From Oscillospiraceae bacterium (GTDB lineage: Bacteria; Bacillota; Clostridia; Oscillospirales; Ruminococcaceae), in contig JAFTYW010000048.1 of NCBI GenBank assembly GCA_017461245.1, positions 1 through 42,102 on the forward strand: a stretch of 42,102 bases of DNA. The letters run 5' to 3'. The notes below the pieces were generated by a model. That model ran no database searches and was not told the DNA's origin. It saw only the letters and a program-made list of their open reading frames with translations. Of this stretch, positions 31,879 through 39,453 are shown in pieces (position 1 is the stretch's first letter; each line of letters starts with the position of its first letter). Both the position numbers and the translations under genes were made by a program.

Positions 31879-34800
31879 CCGTTACCCCCGCAACTGCACT
31901 TAAGCTCACAAAGAGCGTTGACGAGGTAAATTCTGACGCTCCCGACGAGCAGTTTGAGTTTGTTATCACAGCAGACGTTGCCGCAGGCCAGAAATACAGC
32001 GCCCGCCGCATAAATGCAAACGGAGTTGCAGGCGCAGAAGAAGTTATCTTCGGCGCTGACGGCAAGGCAACAGTTTCCCTTAAAGACGGCGAGACCCTAT
32101 ATATCACCGGCCTTGCAGCAGGCACCTATAAGGTTGCTGAGGCTGTAAACGAGTATTATCAGCTCGTTTCGATAAACGGCGATGCTACCATCACCGAAAT
32201 CGACGCAGTTGTTGCAGACGGCTCTATGACAGCGGTAGACTTTGTCAACACCGCAAGAGACACAGGCACACTTACCGTAACCAAAGAGATCGAGCACGAC
32301 TTTGGCGCAGATTACACCCTCCCCGACAAGAGCTTCAGCTTTTCCGTTAAACTCGACGGAATTGGAACTGCAAACAAGACCTTCAGAGCAAAGCTCTCTG
32401 GCGCAAGCGCTGAGACCACCGTTACAACCGATGCAAACGGCGAGGTTACATTTACCCTTAAAAATGCTCAGCAGCTCGAAATTTTCGATATCCCTGTTGG
32501 CACAGTTGCAACAGTTACCGAAACTAACGTTCCCGACGGCTTTACTGAGGCCTATTGGGAAAACGGCGTGGTTGGTGACGGCGTTGTTACCATCACCGCC
32601 GCTAACAGCGTAAGAGTTGTAAACGATTACGATAGCTATGACGGCGCAGACGCAAGCGGCATCACAGTCGGCGGCGAGAAGATATTTTTAAACGCTGACG
32701 GTACAGACGCTGCCTGGGGCACAAGAGAGTTTAACTTTAAGCTCGAGGAGTGGGACGGCACCGCCTGGAATCCCATTCAGACCGCAAAAGCAACCGCAAG
32801 CGCAAAGACCTTCACCTTTGTCGATGCATTCGCAGGCAAGACCTATGCAGGCGCAGGCGTTTACTACTTCAGAATTTCCGAGGAGATCGGAACCGACAAG
32901 GGCGTTACCTATGACAGAACGGTTCACGCCTTTACCGTAACAGTAGGCGACGCGCAGATGGACGGCGAGCTTGAGGTTATCGCAGTTACACCGCAGAGAG
33001 ATACCGTTCACGTTACAAAGACCGCTAACGGTTGGGACGTAAACGCAGACTTTAACAACACCTATTCGGTAAGCGGCTCGGCAACGGTTTCTATCGACAT
33101 TAACAAGACAGTTAAGGTCATCGGCTCTACCGCCAGCCCCGCAGGCTTTAAGTTCGGCCTTTATGACGGCGACACCCTCGTTTACGAGTCTGAGGAAACT
33201 ACCGAAAGAGGCTTTGCAAGACTTGTTATGACCTATAACGAGCAGCAGAGAGGCAAGCACAGCTACACCCTTAAGGAGATCGTTCCTGCTACCATTCCTG
33301 ACGGCTGGAAGTACTCAAACGAGAGCTACGATGTTACCGTCGAGGTATTTGACGACGGAGCGGGCGGCATTGATGCCGTTCTCTATCTGGGTGATACCAA
33401 GCCGACAGATGCAGGCGACTCCATCTCCACAAGCTTTGAAAACACCTACGACCCCGAGGATGTAAATCTTTACGATCCTCAGAACGCTACCTTCTTGATA
33501 AAGGCCAACAAGACCTTGGTCGGCAGAGATATGAAGGAAGATGAGAAGTTTACCTTCGCACTCTCGAAGGACGACGGAACAGTCGTTGCAAACGGCATAG
33601 CCGAGGGAGCAAAGAACGGCGTTTCTACCCCCATCGCCTTTACCGAGGCCTATGAAAACGCCCTTGTGCTTTCCGCAGTCGGCAAGTATTTCTATAATCT
33701 GTACGAAACCACCACTGACGGCAACGGCCTTGTTGCTGATAAGATAAGCTATCGCATCGAGGTAACTGTTGTTGACAACAACGGACAGCTTAAGGCAAGC
33801 TATATCATAGTAAATGCCGCAGACAACGTTGCAAGCTTTACAAACACCTACACCGCAAATGGCGTAGAGCACACCGTTACGGCTAACAAGGTCCTTAACG
33901 GAAAGGTCCTTCTCGATGACGAGTTTACCTTTACTCTCGCCGAGGCTGACGCGAGCTTTGCTCCCGTCAAAGACGGCAAGGTCTACACCGCCTACAACAA
34001 CGGCGACGGCAGCATCGCATTTGAAACCCTTAAGTTTGACACAGTAGGCACCCACTATTTCGTTCTTGAGGAATACAAGGGCGATGAGGCATACGGAATT
34101 AAGTATGACACCATTAAGTACAACGTTAAGCTCACAGTTTCCGATGACTTAAACGGACAGCTTGTTGTTAAAGAAGAGGTCGGCGGCGTAGAAAACGCTC
34201 CCAAGCTCTTTACAAACGAGTACGATGCCGCTCCCACCTCTGTTAAGATTCCCGGCAACAAGGTTCTTGACGGCAGAGTCCTTGACAAAGACGATTTTAG
34301 CTTCATCCTCTACGCTTCCAATGCAAACTGGGCAGAGTTAGAAGAGCTCGAAAGCGTTAAAAATGCCGAGGACGGCAGCTTTAACTTCACCAAGTTCGGC
34401 ACTTATGATGCTGAAAGCGGTTCCTATATCTTTGATGCCGAAACAACCGAGCCTTACTACTACCTCGTAAAAGAGGAAAACGGCGGCAAGGATGTCGGCG
34501 GAGTTCTCCACGACCCCAGAACCTACAGAGTAAAGATCGAGATAGTTGACGACCTTAAGGGTCAGCTCTACGCAGTAACCCACATCTACAACGAGCACGA
34601 CGTTCCCGTTGCCAGCGTTGAGTTTAACAACAAGTACCGTATCGTAACAGGCGACGAGGTCACCTTCAAGGGCGAGAAGCTCTTAGAGGGCAGAGACGTC
34701 AAGGATAAGGAGTTCACCTTTGAGCTCTATCAGACCGCTGACGATTACAAGATCGCCGACGGTCAGAAGGCTCTCAAGACCGCTACCCATAACGATAAGG

Positions 34801-35747
34801 GTATATTCGAGTTCGAAAAGCTCGAGTACACCGAGGCAGGCAAATACTACTATGTAATCCGCGAGCTCGAGGATAAGAGCATCGAGCGCGTTACCTTCGA
34901 CAAGACCGAGTACAAGATAGAGGTTGAGGTTAAGGATAATCTTGACGGAACTGTTACCGCAAGCTACAAGCTTGTTGACACCGAGAAAACCGAGATAACC
35001 TTTAACAACACCTACACCCCCAAACCGCAGGATATCAAGGTTGAAATTGCCGCTGACAAGACCGTCAAGAACGTCGGCACAGACAAGATAGGCCCCGAGG
35101 GCTTCGAGTTTGTTCTTGAAAAGGACAATGATAAGCTTACCGCCAAGTCGGATAAGGACGGAAAGGTTACGTTTGAGCTTGAATTTACCGAGCTCGACAT
35201 CGACAAGACCTACACCTACACTCTCACCGAGGTAGACGGCGGCAAGGAAAACGTGACCTACAGCGAGGCAAAGTACACCGTTACTGTGGCAATTACCTTA
35301 AACGACAAGAATGTTCTTGAGGCAGAGGTCAAGGTCGACGGCGAAAAGGATAAGGCAATGGCGTTCGAGAACGAGTATGACTATACTCCTGCTCCCGAGC
35401 CCGATAAAGAGCCCGAGGGTGAGCCCGATAAAGATCCTGAGGATAAACCCGACAAGGATCCCGATCCCACACCCGACACCGAAACCGACACTGATGAGAA
35501 TCCCAGACCGGACTACACGCCCGAAACCGAGGATAGCCTCACTCCCGAGCCCGACAACTCAACCAACACTGATGAGAATCCCAGACCGGATTATACCCCC
35601 GAAACTGAGGATAATCTCACCCCCGAAAAAGCGCCCGACACAGGCGAGAGAACAAGATTTACCATCTGGGCTCTCTTAATGTTCATAAGCGGCGGCGCCG
35701 TAGTAGTCCTCTTTCCCTTCAAAAAGAAAGGAGAACTGGCTGAATAA
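31785..35747 (+). pseudogene. Continuation of the adhesin: nine isopeptide-type domains, wall spacer and sortase signal
   Basis: Read in the frame after the break, this encodes about 1320 residues beginning VDTRGWEQANQPDEAAYNYY. Nine tandem Spy0128/FctA-like Ig domains follow, starting near 31903, 32265, 32650, 33070, 33490, 33870, 34243, 34660 and 35035. Most have a Lys near the start (ANKTLVG, GNKVLDG), a Glu in a YYYVIRE-like strand and a final Asn in FNNTY, the triad that forms Lys-Asn isopeptide bonds in this family. A Pro/Asp/Glu spacer with DENPRPDYTPETED twice precedes APDTG, a hydrophobic segment and a basic tail: a sortase anchor. The first ATG in this frame is at 32226, without a clear ribosome-binding site, so the piece is probably not expressed alone. 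Confidence 0.85.
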
Positions 35748-35753
35748 CTAACT

Positions 35754-35783
35754 AAAAGCCCCGACCTGTTGGTCGGGGCTTTT
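35754..35783 (+). terminator. Terminator after the adhesin
   Basis: AAAAGCCCCGACC pairs with GGTCGGGGCTTTT around a 4-nt loop. Confidence 0.9.
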
Positions 35784-35802
35784 GCTTATATAAATTCCTG
35801 AT

Positions 35803-35850
35803 GAGCGTTTTGTTTAATCTGTAGGGGCGCTTCACGAAGCGCCCACCATT
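35803..35850. repeat. TGTAGGG-type element 6, short or truncated
   Basis: Left flank ATGAGCGTTTTGTTTAATCT, then GTAGGGGCGCTTCACGAAGC and GCCC, after which the usual CCCTACA end is missing. It looks like a half element. Confidence 0.6.
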
Positions 35851-35854
35851 TTAA

Positions 35855-36094
35855 TTATTCAACCAATTTTTCAAGCGAAACCTTAAACACCTTTGCGAAG
35901 GCGACTATTTCTATGTCTGTTACAAATCTTTTTCCGCACTCTATGCGTTGGATGGCGTTTTTATCAATGTCAATTCCGACTAATTGCATTTTGTCAGCGA
36001 GTTCTCTTTGTGATATTTTCATATCCGCTCTGAAACGCGATATGTTTTTGCCACAAATATTATTTAATCCCTCATTTGATTTGTTTATAAACAT
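35855..36094 (-). CDS. XRE-family repressor, cassette copy 2
   Basis: The 79-residue protein is a single helix-turn-helix domain: NISRFRADMKISQRELADKMQLVGIDIDKNAIQRIECGKRFVTDIEIVAFAKVF. It stands divergent to the second cysteine-rich gene, as its counterpart does in copy 1, but the two repressors share only the general XRE pattern. The frame extends upstream to 36166, but the ATG at 36094 has AAGGAGGG 4 bp before it. The intergenic operators (TGACATTTA-type) also differ from the TTGACCA-type of copy 1, so each repressor seems to have its own sites. Confidence 0.9.
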   Translation of the reverse strand: MFINKSNEGLNNICGKNISRFRADMKISQRELADKMQLVGIDIDKNAIQRIECGKRFVTDIEIVAFAKVFKVSLEKLVE

Positions 36095-36107
36095 AATACC
36101 CTCCTTT

Positions 36108-36179
36108 TGACATTTACTGCTTGTCATTAAGAAAAGTATATGATATATTAAGTATGTATATGACATTTAGTGAATGTTA
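36108..36179 (+). promoter_or_regulatory. Promoter and operators of cassette copy 2
   Basis: TTGTCA (36121-36126) and TATATT (36144-36149) are 17 bp apart and face the cysteine-rich gene. TGACATTTACTGCTTGTCA (36108-36126) covers the -35 with TGACA/TGTCA arms, and TGACATTTAGTGAATGTTA (36161-36179) lies just past the start point. The arrangement mirrors copy 1, although the sequence recognised is different. Confidence 0.75.
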
Positions 36180-36203
36180 AATAATATAGAGTGAGGTGTA
36201 GAA

Positions 36204-36497
36204 ATGATAAAGGACATCACCGGGATAAAACTAACACCGGGGAATATGGGCAAGGACTGCCTTGGCGACGGCAGGCATTATGACAAAAACGGAAAACCGA
36301 TAGAGTGTTGCTGCGATGAGTGCGGGTTTTATATGTGCTGCATAGAGGAACACAACCAAAATGATTGCAAGACCTGCGAGTATTTCTACTGTCCGCGCGT
36401 CAAAAACAAGGTCGGCTCTTTTTTCAGGTTATTAAGGGGTTGGTATACCTTCATTAAAAAGGTTATAAAACAGAGAAAGAAAAGGGGCGGTCAATGA
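36204..36497 (+). CDS. Small cysteine-rich protein, cassette copy 2
   Basis: The 97-residue protein is the near-twin of the one at 26840-27112, with 10 cysteines in KDC, ECCCDECGFYMCC and NDCKTCEYFYC. Two DNA runs are identical between copies: 41 nt (36249-36289 with 26885-26925) and 68 nt (36300-36367 with 26936-27003), including synonymous sites, while the first 15 codons and the C-terminal tail have diverged. The tail here is a basic amphipathic stretch (WYTFIKKVIKQRKKRGGQ), perhaps the original form before copy 1 was cut by a repeat. Function unknown; no signal peptide. A GAGGTG site precedes the ATG. Confidence 0.85.
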   Translation: MIKDITGIKLTPGNMGKDCLGDGRHYDKNGKPIECCCDECGFYMCCIEEHNQNDCKTCEYFYCPRVKNKVGSFFRLLRGWYTFIKKVIKQRKKRGGQ

Positions 36498-36508
36498 CCG
36501 CCCCTTTA
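36481..36508 (+). terminator. Terminator overlapping the stop of the second cysteine-rich gene
   Basis: GGGGCGGTCA and TGACCGCCCC form a perfect palindrome with A residues before and TTT after; the stop codon lies in its centre. Confidence 0.72.
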
Positions 36509-36574
36509 CAAACCCAAACTTGCATTTTCAACCTGCCGCTTACCTTTCAAAAACCGCCGAACGCTTTAAAATTG

Positions 36575-36603
36575 TTGAAAAAATTTTTGCGGCGGGGTAT
36601 TAT
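36575..36603 (+). promoter_or_regulatory. Promoter of the LytTR-DUF3021 operon
   Basis: TTGAAA (36575-36580) and TATTAT (36598-36603) have a 17-bp spacer. Confidence 0.75.
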
Positions 36604-36607
36604 GATA

Positions 36608-36621
36608 TTGCAAGCTTGCAA
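36608..36621. promoter_or_regulatory. Palindrome TTGCAAGCTTGCAA at the LytTR start point
   Basis: A perfect 14-bp palindrome lies just after the -10 box and before the AAGGAG ribosome-binding site. It is a likely operator, possibly for autoregulation. Confidence 0.6.
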
Positions 36622-36632
36622 GGAGTGATGAT

Positions 36633-37064
36633 ATGAAATGTACCGTAATAATTGATGGCGAGCGGGAGCAGGAAGTGGTAATTTATGCTCACGAGCGTAC
36701 CGAGCTTATAAACAAAATCGAGGCGCTCGCAAGCGAGGAGCAGCCCGAGCTTGTCGGCTTCAGCGACAGAGAGGCGGTAATAATCGCCGTGGACGAGGTT
36801 TTCTGCTTCGCCACCGAGGATAACCGTGTCTTTGCACTTTGCGAAAACGAGCGGCTGCGCCTTAAAGAACGCCTTTATAAGATCGAGGAAGATCTGCCCG
36901 CCGATTTTGTTAGGATAAACCAATCCTGCATCGCCAATATCAAAAAGATAAGGCGGTTTGACGCCTCGATCTCGGGCACTTTGCGGGTAGTTTTCAAAAA
37001 CGGCCACATAGATTACGTTTCACGCAGACAGTTAAAACAGGTAAAAGAAAGGTTGGGTTTGTAA
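36633..37064 (+). CDS. LytTR-family DNA-binding regulator
   Basis: The 143-residue protein has a variable N-terminal part and a C-terminal LytTR domain (about residues 45-142): VDEVFCFATEDNRVFALCENERLRLKERLYKIEEDLP, then FVRINQSCIANIKKIRRFD and VVFKNGHIDYVSRRQLKQVKERLG. It lacks a receiver domain and so is not a standard response regulator; stand-alone LytTR proteins followed by a DUF3021 membrane protein are a recurrent pair in Firmicutes, where the membrane partner is thought to inhibit the regulator. The next gene follows after 1 bp. Confidence 0.93.
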   Translation: MKCTVIIDGEREQEVVIYAHERTELINKIEALASEEQPELVGFSDREAVIIAVDEVFCFATEDNRVFALCENERLRLKERLYKIEEDLPADFVRINQSCIANIKKIRRFDASISGTLRVVFKNGHIDYVSRRQLKQVKERLGL

Positions 37065-37065
37065 T

Positions 37066-37479
37066 ATGAACAAATACTTTAAAGAATTTATGCACAGAGG
37101 ACTTATGTTTGGCGGCTTCGGTCCCATAATTCTTGCCGTAATTTATTATATTTTGTCGAAAACGGTAAGCGGCTTTGCCCTTAGCGGCGGCGAAATACTT
37201 GTCGGCACAATTTCGGTCTATCTGCTCGCCTTCGTGCAGGCGGGAGCCTCGGTTTTCAATCAGATAGAGGGCTGGAGCCTGCCCAAAAGTCTGCTCTGCC
37301 ATTTTTCGACGCTTTTCGTAAGCTACAGCCTCTGCTATATTTTTAACAGCTGGATTCCCTTTGAGCCGATGGTGCTCGTCTTGTTTGCCTTGATTTTTGC
37401 AGCCGTATACTTTATAATATGGTTTACGGTGTACCTTATAGTTAAAAGCACCGGTAAAAAACTTAATGCAAGGCTTTGA
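37066..37479 (+). CDS. DUF3021-type membrane protein
   Basis: The 137-residue protein has four hydrophobic segments, beginning FMHRGLMFGGFGPIILAVIYYIL and including a GEILVGTISVYLLAFVQAG stretch, as in DUF3021 proteins paired with LytTR regulators. Function is inferred from that pairing: membrane-linked control of the upstream regulator. It overlaps no start but sits 1 bp after the LytTR stop, with the ribosome-binding site (AAAGAAAGG) inside that gene. The following GNAT gene starts 5 bp after its stop, so all three are probably one operon. Confidence 0.88.
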   Translation: MNKYFKEFMHRGLMFGGFGPIILAVIYYILSKTVSGFALSGGEILVGTISVYLLAFVQAGASVFNQIEGWSLPKSLLCHFSTLFVSYSLCYIFNSWIPFEPMVLVLFALIFAAVYFIIWFTVYLIVKSTGKKLNARL

Positions 37480-37484
37480 TAAGA

Positions 37485-37901
37485 ATGGAAATTAAAAGTT
37501 TTACAGGGCTTGTGCCCGATGCGCTCTATATAAGAATAACCGTCTTTGTAAAGGAGCAGGGCTTTGTTGACGAGGAGGACGAGATAGATCCTGTCGCCAT
37601 CCACCTTGTCGCCTACGATGAGGGCAAGCCCATAGCCACCTGCCGCTTTTTTAAGGAGCCGTGCGGGGAGGATTTTATCCTCGGCAGGCTCTGCGTTTTA
37701 AAGGAAAAGCGGGGAGCGGGCATCGGCGCACGACTTCTTTCTGAGGCGGAAAAGGGCGCAAAAGCGATCGGCGCTAAGAGTCTAAAGCTTCACTCGCAAC
37801 TTCACGCCCGAGCTTTTTACGAAAAGTGCGGCTACAAGCAGGTCGGCGAGATCGAGCTTGAGCAGGGAAAAGAACATATCTGGATGAAAAAGGAATTATG
37901 A
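37485..37901 (+). CDS. GNAT-family N-acetyltransferase
   Basis: The 138-residue protein has the GNAT layout: IRITVFVKEQGFVDEEDEID near the start, the acetyl-CoA-binding strand LGRLCVLKEKRGAGIGARLLSEAEK (RxxGxG/A loop) near residue 70, and the C-terminal ARAFYEKCGYKQVGE. It is closest in style to ElaA/YjcF-type small acetyltransferases; the substrate is unknown. ATG 37485 is preferred over TTG 37476 because of spacing from AAGG. Probably the last gene of the LytTR operon. Confidence 0.92.
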   Translation: MEIKSFTGLVPDALYIRITVFVKEQGFVDEEDEIDPVAIHLVAYDEGKPIATCRFFKEPCGEDFILGRLCVLKEKRGAGIGARLLSEAEKGAKAIGAKSLKLHSQLHARAFYEKCGYKQVGEIELEQGKEHIWMKKEL

Positions 37902-37917
37902 GTGCAAAATTTTAAAG

Positions 37918-38016
37918 TGCGTTAATTTTATTTTGTAGGGCACGACCTGCGTGTCGTGCCGCAAAACAATCGGAACGGCACACAGGCCGTTCCCTACAAA
38001 TTCTATCGAATGTTAG
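37918..38016. repeat. TGTAGGG-type palindromic element 7
   Basis: The cleanest copy: left end GTTAATTTTATTTTGTAGGG, right end CCCTACAAATTCTATCGAAT plus GTTA. Inside are two hairpins, GGCACGACCTGCGTGTCGTGCC-like and GGAACGGCACACAGGCCGTTCC-like (positions about 37938-37962 and 37971-37993). Confidence 0.78.
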
Positions 38017-38040
38017 GGTGCAGCGGCTTTCGCCGCATTG

Positions 38041-38075
38041 AAAAAAGCCAACCGAAAACTCGGTTGGCTTTTTTG
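38041..38075. terminator. Bidirectional terminator between GNAT and alpha/beta hydrolase genes
   Basis: AAAAAAGCCAACCGA pairs with TCGGTTGGCTTTTTT around AAAC, a textbook two-way terminator for convergent genes. Confidence 0.93.
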
Positions 38076-38076
38076 A

Positions 38077-38844
38077 TTATCCCAAAAGTGTCTCTACAAT
38101 CTTGTCGGCGGTTATCTTTATCTGTTCGGCGGGCGAAATTTGCGCCTTGCCGTCGCCGTCCTGCTCGCCGTAAGCACCAAAGTAGGCGTGGCAGCCGCCC
38201 TCTATAATAACCTCGTCGGTATCTGCGGGGAGATTTTCTCTGTACTTTTTGTACTTTTCAAGGTTTAAGACCTTATCCTCGCTGCCGTAGATAGAAAGCA
38301 CCGCAATGTCTGCTTCTGATAGGTCGGCCGTGGAGTATGAACCGAGCAAAAAGAGCGAATCAAACTCGTCTGCCTTGTTAGACACATAGCTTGCCGCCAT
38401 AGAGCCGCCCAGCGAATGCCCACCGATGCCCCAGCTTTTTATTTCGGGAAACTTTTCCTTGATGCCGTCGGCGGCATTTGAGTCAAAAACCGCCAGATTA
38501 AACGGCATCTTTACTAAAATGCACAAAATTCCCCGCTCGGCGCATTCTCTCATTAAAGGCTCGTAGGCTGTGTACTCAACCTTGCCGCCGGGGTAGAAGA
38601 TAAGCCCTGCTTTGGCGCTATCGGGCGCAAAAACAAGCTCGCCGCCCGAAAGCTCGGTTTTTTCTATGCCGTCTGCGGCGGCAAAAGATGCTATCGCCTC
38701 GGCATCGGCTCTGTAGTAGTCGCCAAGATATGCGCCGCAGGCGCAAACTATAATCAGCAGCGCCGCCAAAACAGAGGATAGAGTTATTGTAAGCTTTTTG
38801 TTTTTGAAAATTTTCAACACAACACCACCAAACAATATTGACAT
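38077..38844 (-). CDS. Alpha/beta hydrolase, membrane anchored
   Basis: An N-terminal membrane segment (LTITLSSVLAALLIIVCACGAYLG) precedes an alpha/beta hydrolase fold. The nucleophile elbow is GIGGHSLGGSMAASY (GxSxG); the acid is probably in LSIYGSEDKVL and the base in IEGGCHAYFGAYGEQDGDG. It belongs to the dienelactone-hydrolase-like type with an extracytoplasmic catalytic domain; substrate unknown. The start is uncertain: the ATG at 38844 lacks a good ribosome-binding site, and a GTG or TTG at 38820 or 38817 follows a GGTGGTG sequence. It is divergent to the TetR gene, and its 5' end abuts the twin promoter there. Confidence 0.88.
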   Translation of the reverse strand: MSILFGGVVLKIFKNKKLTITLSSVLAALLIIVCACGAYLGDYYRADAEAIASFAAADGIEKTELSGGELVFAPDSAKAGLIFYPGGKVEYTAYEPLMRECAERGILCILVKMPFNLAVFDSNAADGIKEKFPEIKSWGIGGHSLGGSMAASYVSNKADEFDSLFLLGSYSTADLSEADIAVLSIYGSEDKVLNLEKYKKYRENLPADTDEVIIEGGCHAYFGAYGEQDGDGKAQISPAEQIKITADKIVETLLG

Positions 38845-38877
38845 ATTTTTGACAATTAACTATAATACAAGTATAAT
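38838..38877 (+). promoter_or_regulatory. Two perfect consensus promoters offset by 11 bp
   Basis: TTGACA at 38838-38843 pairs with TATAAT at 38861-38866, and a second TTGACA at 38849-38854 pairs with TATAAT at 38872-38877. Both have a 17-bp spacer and full consensus hexamers, shifted by exactly 11 bp, about one helical turn. Confidence 0.9.
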
Positions 38878-38889
38878 GAACCTGTTCAT
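38876..38889. promoter_or_regulatory. Operator ATGAACCTGTTCAT upstream of tetR
   Basis: A perfect 6-bp inverted repeat around CT overlaps the downstream -10 box. Binding of the TetR protein encoded next would block both promoters. Confidence 0.75.
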
Positions 38890-38912
38890 AAAAATCAAGA
38901 GGGAGGTGTAAA

Positions 38913-39431
38913 ATGCCGAAAATTATCGAAAACGTTCGAGAACAGCTTTTATGTGAGGCAAAGCGGCAGATAGAACAAAACGGCTACGCCAAAACCACCA
39001 TCCGCTCGGTTGCGCTTTCCTGCGGCATCGGCGTCGGAACGGTCTACAACTATTTTAAGTCCAAGGATATGCTTGTCGCCTCGTTTATGGCAGAGGATTG
39101 GCTATCCTGCCTTGAAAAAATGAAAACCGCTGCCACAGAGCCAAGGGCCGTGTTAAAGGGCGTGTATGACGGGCTTTGCGCCTTTATAGAAAAGAACAAG
39201 GCGCTCTTTAGTGATAGGGCCGCCGCAAAAAGCTTTATGTCGGCATTTGAAATGCGCCACCGCCAGCTTAGGTGTCAGCTAGTCGAGATAGTGCGGCCGA
39301 TATGCGAGTCCTCTCCTGCAGAGAACAAGGATTTCGTCGCAGAATTTGTAGCGCAGGCGCTCCTTAGTTTTTCTATGGAGGGCAAAAGCTTTGACGAGCT
39401 ATATTCAGTTTTAGTTTTACTATTAAAATAA
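38913..39431 (+). CDS. TetR-family transcriptional regulator
   Basis: The N-terminal helix-turn-helix is typical of TetR: LLCEAKRQIEQNGYAKTTIRSVALSCGIGVGTVYNYFKSKDML (residues 12-54). The C-terminal ligand domain is short and not conserved, giving 172 residues in all. It leads a run of co-directional genes with small gaps (39454, 40394, 41260, 42087) and has a palindromic site over its own promoter, so it is likely an autorepressor that also controls those genes. The ligand is unknown; the downstream redox genes suggest an electrophile or quinone-like compound (inference). GGGAGGTG precedes the ATG. Confidence 0.94.
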   Translation: MPKIIENVREQLLCEAKRQIEQNGYAKTTIRSVALSCGIGVGTVYNYFKSKDMLVASFMAEDWLSCLEKMKTAATEPRAVLKGVYDGLCAFIEKNKALFSDRAAAKSFMSAFEMRHRQLRCQLVEIVRPICESSPAENKDFVAEFVAQALLSFSMEGKSFDELYSVLVLLLK

Positions 39432-39453
39432 TATAAAAAAGGAGTTTTTAAAA

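Noticed and set aside
33315-34055. Minus-strand 246-codon open frame within the adhesin
   Set aside because: Its regular pattern comes from the repeated isopeptide domains on the other strand; it has no start signal.
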